From Ignavibacteriota bacterium (GTDB taxonomy: Bacteria > Bacteroidota > Ignavibacteria > Tepidaquicellales > OLB5): 57,830 nucleotides of DNA. Made by a program: the position numbers and the translations under genes. Below, one piece after another: positions 53,193 to 57,830 of the stretch. The first letter of the stretch is position 1; every line of letters begins with the position of its first letter. The DNA lies in NCBI GenBank assembly GCA_003820375.1, contig RPQH01000018.1:1-57830 (forward strand), written 5' to 3'. The notes under the pieces were generated by a model. It was not told the DNA's origin and made no database searches. It worked only from the letters and a program-made list of their open reading frames with translations.

Positions 53193-53293
53193 AATTCACC
53201 TTACGTACTTTCGGTAAATTCAGTCCTGAGTCCCGAGTACTCGGGACTCAGGACTGAAATGTATAGTTTCTTGATTTTTGCGTAAGGTGAATT
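53193..53293. mobile_element. 101-bp MITE-like element with a 40-bp perfect palindrome
   Basis: Outer inverted repeats AATTCACCTTACG (53193-53205) and CGTAAGGTGAATT (53281-53293) match perfectly. Inside, 53219-53258 is a perfect, spacer-free palindrome whose left half is TTCAGTCCTGAGTCCCGAGT. No coding capacity. It may also work as a terminator for the YgjP gene. Confidence 0.75.
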
Positions 53294-53391
53294 AATAAGG
53301 CTAAATTTCTCTAATCCATTTATCGTTTATTTTTTCCATTTTAATTTAGCGTAATCGTTCTTATTATTACAAAAATATCAGGAGAACAGTA

Positions 53392-56364
53392 ATGCAAAAA
53401 TTTACTTTAAAACTACTTTTTTTAATTGTCTTTATTTCACAAGCTTCATTTATTTCACAAACCTTAGTTGCATCATATCCTTTTTCGGCTAATTCAACTT
53501 ATAATGCATTTTGGGGTGTTACTCAAAAAAGTGATACGCTCTGGATTGGTTCGGATAATGCAGGTAAGCTATATAAGGTTACAAAAACAGGAATAATAAA
53601 AGATAGTCTGGCCACAGTTGTGGATTTTAATCATGGCCTTGCCTGGGACGGAACAGGGTTCTGGGTTGCGGAAGACTACAGAACAAACGGCGGAAGAATT
53701 TACAAACTAAACACTTCCGGTGTAAAAATTGATAGTATACTTACAGGCAATTATGCAGGCGGTATTGGAGGTATTGCACTTGACGGAAATAATTTATGGT
53801 TTGCCGTTTATTACCCTGATTTTACCTCTTATCCTTTTGCTTATGCATATAAAATGAACCTGACAACAAAAACATTGGTTGATACTATCCCATTGAGAGG
53901 AAGACAGGTTCAGGGTATTGCTGTTAAAGGTGATACGATATTTTATGTTACAGATAATTTCCAGCAAGATGCGGAAAGAATTTATGCATACAGAAAAGCT
54001 GTTGGAGATACATTGTTCTCATTTGCAGTACCTGACCCAGACAATGATTGTGACCCGCGCGGTTTATACTGGGATAACCAGAATTTATGGCTTATAGCAC
54101 AGCGTGTTGGTAATAATGTAAACGCTTACCGTACTTTGTATAAATATTCTATTACAGGACAGGGCAGTCCCCAAATTACTACATCAGCTAACACAATAAA
54201 TTTTGGCAATGTAATAATAGGACAAACAGGTAACCAGAACCTTACTATTAATAACATCGGTACCGCTAAATTAATTATAAGCGGGTTAACGATGACAAAT
54301 CCAAGGTTCAGTATTTCACCTAATGCATTACCAGATACAATAAATGCAGGACAATCGAAAAACTATTCATTGGGATTTACACCAAATGTTTTTGATACAA
54401 CTTCCGGTGAACTCAGAATTGCAAGCAATGATGCGGCTAATCCTTTGAAGACAGTCATATTAAAAGGAAAGGGAGTTGAAAACGGAAGCTTCTTATATTT
54501 ATCATCATCCAATTTTAATTATAATACAAGAAGAATAAACTCGCTTAGCGGATTTACATTCAGCATACAGAATAGGGGAACACAGCCGCTGGTTATTAAT
54601 TCATTTAATTTTTCAGGACAGAGATTCTTTCTTGATAACACAAATGTAACATTCCCTATAACAATTGATACACAAAGAACAAGAACATTAAGAATCTGGT
54701 TTAATCCAAACGATGCAAATACGTTTAATGATTCGGCAATAATAAATTCAAATTCTATAAATCCCGCGGCAGGTAAAATTATTTTATCAGGTACAGGGCA
54801 AAATAACCTGACGGAACTGGGAGAAATATTCTGGGAAGGAAATATTCCCGCTAACCCGGGCACATCGTCTCAGGACTACCAGCCCAAGAGCATTAAACGC
54901 ATCGGTGATGTAAACGGTGATGGAATTAATGATGTAATTGTAGCTACGGAAAATTACTGGACAATTTGCTATAACGGTAACTCTTCTGTTACATCAGATA
55001 CATTGTGGAAATTTAGTACATACAATGGATCATACAACACCGGGTCAGTTGATTGGGAAGATGCAATGGCAACAATGCCTGATATTAACAATGACGGAAT
55101 TGATGAAGTAGTTGTTGGCTGCGGCGGCGGCAATGAGATGGTATATGCTTTATCCGGAAAAACAGGAGAAAAATTATGGGAATACGGGAGTCCTACCACA
55201 TATTCCGATGGTGACATCATGGGATTGAGAACAGACAAAGATTACAATAATGACGGCAGGGTAGATGTACTTGTATCAGCCAGCGGGTCAGGTGAAGGAC
55301 AGGGAAGGCATGCCGCAATTTGTGTAAATGGCTTAAACGGACAGGTGTTGTTTAATTCAATACAGACCAGCGATTTCACTTATGACATAACAACTGCTCC
55401 CTGGGGCGGTGCTATCGGAACAAGCTTTGACGGCGGTCCTTACAACATCTATGGATTTAATAATTCCGGAGCTAATTTATGGAGTTACCTTGCAAGCGGC
55501 ACATATAATGCAGCATGGAGCTTAAAAGATATACCTGATATTAACAGTGACGGTATTGTTGATATAGTATGCCAGATAGGTTTTAACGGCAACTTGACTG
55601 CCCTATCAGGAAATAACGGCACAAGTATCTGGAACGCTTCACTTGGTGCAAGCAATAACGGAAAGATTATAAAGCTTGATGATAAGGATAAAGACGGATA
55701 TATAGACCTGTCAACATCAGGGCCGGTCTCATTATATAGATTGGATTCAAAGTTGGGAACAATTATATGGTCAGCTCCGCTTGGTTTTGACTATACCCGC
55801 GGCATAGATAATATCGGTGATATAAACAGGGATCCGATACAGGACATTGCTGTTATCACACAAGAGCCGGCTGAATTTGTTATAATAAACGGTAAGGACG
55901 GTTCGACTTTATTCCAGTATGAATTCGGAACGACAATTCAGCAAAGAGGTGACAGGGTTATTGCATTGAACAGCATTGACCAGCACACAGGCAATGGAAC
56001 TATGGAAATGGTAGCCGGAAGCAGAGACGGAAGATTAAAATGTTTCTCAGGCGGGCCTGATAATCCTATAGGCATCAGTAATAACAATAATAAAATTCCT
56101 GAAGAATTCAGGCTATACCAGAACTATCCTAATCCGTTCAATCCTGTAACTACAATTAATTTTGATTTACCGGTGAAATCGGATGTTACAATAAGGATTT
56201 ATGATATAATAGGAAGAGAAGTTGAAATTCTTGCAAAAGGTAATTTCAATTCAGGAAAGCACACAATAAGCTGGAACGCTGAAAATATTGCTTCGGGTGT
56301 ATATTTCTATGAAATTAGTGCAGGAGATTTCAGGGATGTTAAAAAAATGATGCTGATAAAGTAA
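53392..56364 (+). CDS. Large secreted protein with HYDIN-like and FG-GAP/VCBS-type repeats and T9SS sorting domain
   Basis: 990 residues. A strong AGGAG lies before the ATG and a signal peptide at residues 1-25. Residues about 30-255 form a first propeller (W-x-G-x-D-N-A-G-K-L-Y-K-V-T). Residues 260-480 hold two ASPM/SPD2/Hydin-like modules of the choice-of-anchor type (INFGNVIIGQTGNQNLTI). From about 500 to 890 come integrin-like repeats with calcium-binding loops (DVNGDGINDV, DINNDGIDEV, DYNNDGRVDV, DINSDGIVDI). The T9SS domain (NYPNPFNPVTT...KKMMLIK) completes it. Calcium-dependent surface adhesion is likely but inferred. A terminator follows 22 bases after the stop. Confidence 0.87.
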   Translation: MQKFTLKLLFLIVFISQASFISQTLVASYPFSANSTYNAFWGVTQKSDTLWIGSDNAGKLYKVTKTGIIKDSLATVVDFNHGLAWDGTGFWVAEDYRTNGGRIYKLNTSGVKIDSILTGNYAGGIGGIALDGNNLWFAVYYPDFTSYPFAYAYKMNLTTKTLVDTIPLRGRQVQGIAVKGDTIFYVTDNFQQDAERIYAYRKAVGDTLFSFAVPDPDNDCDPRGLYWDNQNLWLIAQRVGNNVNAYRTLYKYSITGQGSPQITTSANTINFGNVIIGQTGNQNLTINNIGTAKLIISGLTMTNPRFSISPNALPDTINAGQSKNYSLGFTPNVFDTTSGELRIASNDAANPLKTVILKGKGVENGSFLYLSSSNFNYNTRRINSLSGFTFSIQNRGTQPLVINSFNFSGQRFFLDNTNVTFPITIDTQRTRTLRIWFNPNDANTFNDSAIINSNSINPAAGKIILSGTGQNNLTELGEIFWEGNIPANPGTSSQDYQPKSIKRIGDVNGDGINDVIVATENYWTICYNGNSSVTSDTLWKFSTYNGSYNTGSVDWEDAMATMPDINNDGIDEVVVGCGGGNEMVYALSGKTGEKLWEYGSPTTYSDGDIMGLRTDKDYNNDGRVDVLVSASGSGEGQGRHAAICVNGLNGQVLFNSIQTSDFTYDITTAPWGGAIGTSFDGGPYNIYGFNNSGANLWSYLASGTYNAAWSLKDIPDINSDGIVDIVCQIGFNGNLTALSGNNGTSIWNASLGASNNGKIIKLDDKDKDGYIDLSTSGPVSLYRLDSKLGTIIWSAPLGFDYTRGIDNIGDINRDPIQDIAVITQEPAEFVIINGKDGSTLFQYEFGTTIQQRGDRVIALNSIDQHTGNGTMEMVAGSRDGRLKCFSGGPDNPIGISNNNNKIPEEFRLYQNYPNPFNPVTTINFDLPVKSDVTIRIYDIIGREVEILAKGNFNSGKHTISWNAENIASGVYFYEISAGDFRDVKKMMLIK

Positions 56365-56386
56365 AAAGATAATTTTTTAATATAAC

Positions 56387-56414
56387 AAAAAGCCGTTGAT
56401 GAAACGGCTTTTTG
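56387..56414. terminator. Rho-independent terminator
   Basis: AAAAAGCCGTT pairs with AACGGCTTTTT around a short loop (GATGA). It lies directly after the 990-residue T9SS gene. Confidence 0.88.
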
Positions 56415-56514
56415 ATTTTAGATAAAGCATATAGTTATTATATAACTTTTAAGATAGGAGTGAAGTCATAAACTGAAATCTTATAAAAAATTCTAATCAT
56501 TATTAAGTGATGAT

Positions 56515-57555
56515 TCAGTACGATTCTCCCGTTACTTTTACTTTTCCTCTGAAAATGTAAAACAGATATATGAAATACCCTATGGCAAGGATGATTCCGA
56601 TTATCCACCATATTAATCCAATCTGTAAACCGTGCTGGCCTGTGCTGGCATTATAAATTGTTAAGCTATTCTTTGGGTCAGTTGATGCAGAAAGTACATT
56701 CGGATATAATCCGAAAGCTGTGGCTGATAACATTCCAATAATAAACATGGCAGAAGAAAGAAATGCACGGTAATCATTTTGTTTAAACCTGTAATAGACC
56801 ATCCCTGCTAAACCTGCAAGTCCGGTTATAGGGAAGATATAGCCCCAGATATGGATTGAATAGTTGTTCCAAACTTCAGGTCTAATAACTGAAACAGAAA
56901 TTAGTGCGGCAATTGAAGTAAGCAAAACACCCCAGTTTGAAATTGATGAATATCTTCTTGCTTTTTGCTGCAAGCCATTTTCGGTTTTCATTGCAATAAA
57001 GTTTGAACCGTGAGCAGTAAGGGTAAAGAGCGCAACTATTCCCATAAGCACAGTAAACCAATCCAGGATACCTGCATTTGGAACAACGGTAAAGGTTGTC
57101 CAGAGCGGTTCAAAAAAAAACCCATGCTCATCAAGCGGAACACCGCGAACAAGATTCCCAAGTGCCGCCCCGAATATTATCACCAGCAGCAAACTTGACA
57201 GGAAGAACATTGCATCCCAGAAAGATTTCCAGAGAGGATTATCAACATGTTTCCGCAATTCAATCCCAAGTGCACGTCCGATTAAAAGCCAAAGCACCAT
57301 TATCAATGGAAGGTAGAACCCGCTGAAGCTTGATGCATATAATAAAGGAAAAGCAAAGAATAAAGTACCGCCCGCTGCTATAAGCCAAACTTCATTTCCA
57401 TCCCATAACGGTCCGATTGAATTAATGATGGTTCTTCTTTCATTATCATTTTTTGCAGCAGATAAATGTATGATTCCTGCTCCGAGGTCAAACCCGTCTA
57501 GCACAACATACATTATTATCATGAATGCTAAAGCTATGTACCAAAATGTTTCCAT
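56515..57555 (-). CDS. cydB: Cytochrome bd ubiquinol oxidase subunit II
   Basis: 346 residues from the ATG at 57555 (METFWYIALAFMIIMYVVLDG), the canonical CydB start. The ATG at 57612 would add 19 residues translated from a GTTCTTTAA-type simple repeat and is rejected. Helices match CydB: DGFDLGAGIIH, GPLWDGNEVWLIAAGGTLFFAFP with the conserved W-D-G-N-E-x-W, and LRKHVDNPLWKSFWDAMFF. With CydA it reduces oxygen to water at the inner membrane with high affinity. cydA would be expected upstream, but only about 220 repeat-filled bases remain before the window edge, so it is not visible. Confidence 0.94.
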   Translation of the reverse strand: METFWYIALAFMIIMYVVLDGFDLGAGIIHLSAAKNDNERRTIINSIGPLWDGNEVWLIAAGGTLFFAFPLLYASSFSGFYLPLIMVLWLLIGRALGIELRKHVDNPLWKSFWDAMFFLSSLLLVIIFGAALGNLVRGVPLDEHGFFFEPLWTTFTVVPNAGILDWFTVLMGIVALFTLTAHGSNFIAMKTENGLQQKARRYSSISNWGVLLTSIAALISVSVIRPEVWNNYSIHIWGYIFPITGLAGLAGMVYYRFKQNDYRAFLSSAMFIIGMLSATAFGLYPNVLSASTDPKNSLTIYNASTGQHGLQIGLIWWIIGIILAIGYFIYLFYIFRGKVKVTGESY

Positions 57556-57595
57556 AGAGTTCTTTAAGTTCTTTAAGTTTGTTAAGTTTGCTTCT

Positions 57596-57705
57596 TTCTC
57601 TCTCTTTCCCAAATTTCTATTTGGGAAAGTAGGTTTCTTGAATTAAAGTTAATTTTTCAATTGCAAATCCAATACTTTCCCAAATAGAAATTTGGGAAAG
57701 AGAGG
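57596..57705. repeat. MITE-like paired palindrome (TTTCTATTT family), second copy
   Basis: CCCAAATTTCTATTTGGG (within 57604-57629) and its exact reverse-orientation partner CCCAAATAGAAATTTGGG (within 57675-57700) are joined by 45 bases. They are bounded by TCTCTTTC and GAAAGAGA. This matches the pair at 11089-11191 in layout and core sequence. Confidence 0.8.
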
Positions 57706-57713
57706 TTTAGATT

Positions 57714-57830
57714 AACCTTCCAACCTTCCAACCTTCCAACCTTCCAACCTTCCAACCTTCCAACCTTCCAACCTTCCAACCTTCCAACCTTCCAACCTTC
57801 CAACCTTCCAACCTTCCAACCTTCCAACCT
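57714..57830. repeat. 8-bp tandem repeat AACCTTCC reaching the window edge
   Basis: About 14.6 copies of AACCTTCC without visible variation, starting 9 bases after the paired palindrome and running off the end of the window. Related GTTGGAAGGTTG sequence occurs at 41580-41595. Confidence 0.9.

Noticed and set aside
57556..57612. N-terminal extension of CydB from the ATG at 57612
   Set aside because: The added residues (NLTNLKNLKNS) come from a GTTCTTTAA-type simple repeat and precede the canonical METFWY start.
1..57830. Defence island, prophage, secondary-metabolite cluster, rRNA or tRNA genes
   Set aside because: I looked for hallmark motifs (integrases, nucleases with defence partners, capsid or tail genes, synthetase domains, tRNA T-arm sequences) and found none. 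The only mobile-gene remnants are the RAYT-like pseudogene and the ORF6N fragment.

Overview
This AT-rich window most likely comes from a member of the Ignavibacteriota (Bacteroidota/Chlorobiota side of the FCB group). The main reason is that seven proteins (one truncated at base 1) end in the same type IX secretion system (T9SS) sorting domain, with the NYPNPFNP motif, a YDxLGRE strand, a W-N/D-A segment, an S-G-V-Y-F-Y strand and a terminal K-M-x-L-x-K. NPFNP-type sorting domains on beta-propeller cargo are characteristic of Ignavibacteria. This assignment is an inference from family knowledge, not a database result.

Layout. 1-5.2 kb: two T9SS cargo genes, then a minus-strand group of small membrane proteins, two of them DUF4870 paralogues. 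5.4-12.8 kb: a complete minus-strand efflux operon with a TetR regulator, HlyD-type adaptor, two ABC-2 ATPases, a TolC-type channel and two permeases. It resembles E. coli CecR/YbhGFSR plus a TolC, has a candidate operator in front of tetR, and carries two blocks of repeat DNA inside it. 13.1-21.8 kb: three large T9SS beta-propeller proteins, and a TrmB-type regulator whose start lies in a perfect palindrome. 21.9-25.4 kb: CsbD, then a five-gene unit DUF1573 / membrane rhodanese / MauE-DoxX / DUF1573 / nitrilase that looks like an envelope thiol-redox module. 25.6-30.7 kb: housekeeping genes on the minus strand (DUF192, UvrB, PBP4, MazG). 31.5-41.6 kb: another T9SS protein fused end-on to an ORF6N gene remnant, then a full peptide/nickel-type ABC importer with two paralogous binding proteins, two permeases and two ATPases. 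41.6-42.7 kb: a decayed IS200/RAYT-like transposase between three copies of a short repeat. 42.8-50 kb: HtpX, a lipoprotein, and three tandem paralogous outer-membrane beta-barrel proteins. 50.4-53.2 kb: CPBP protease, CdsA and a YgjP-type metallopeptidase. 53.4-56.4 kb: a 990-residue T9SS protein. 56.5-57.6 kb: CydB.

The most distinctive feature of the window is its intergenic DNA. It is crowded with small palindromic, MITE-like elements and with simple tandem repeats of 7, 8 or 9 bp. The same few families recur at distant loci, often with a palindrome next to a tandem repeat. Some of this material appears to have entered coding sequence: two T9SS sorting domains carry repeat-like in-frame insertions in the same loop. 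I see no CRISPR array, rRNA, tRNA, prophage or recognisable defence system. The best candidates for something undescribed are the repeat/sorting-domain relationship, the CGC-motif thiol operon, and the palindromic element families.
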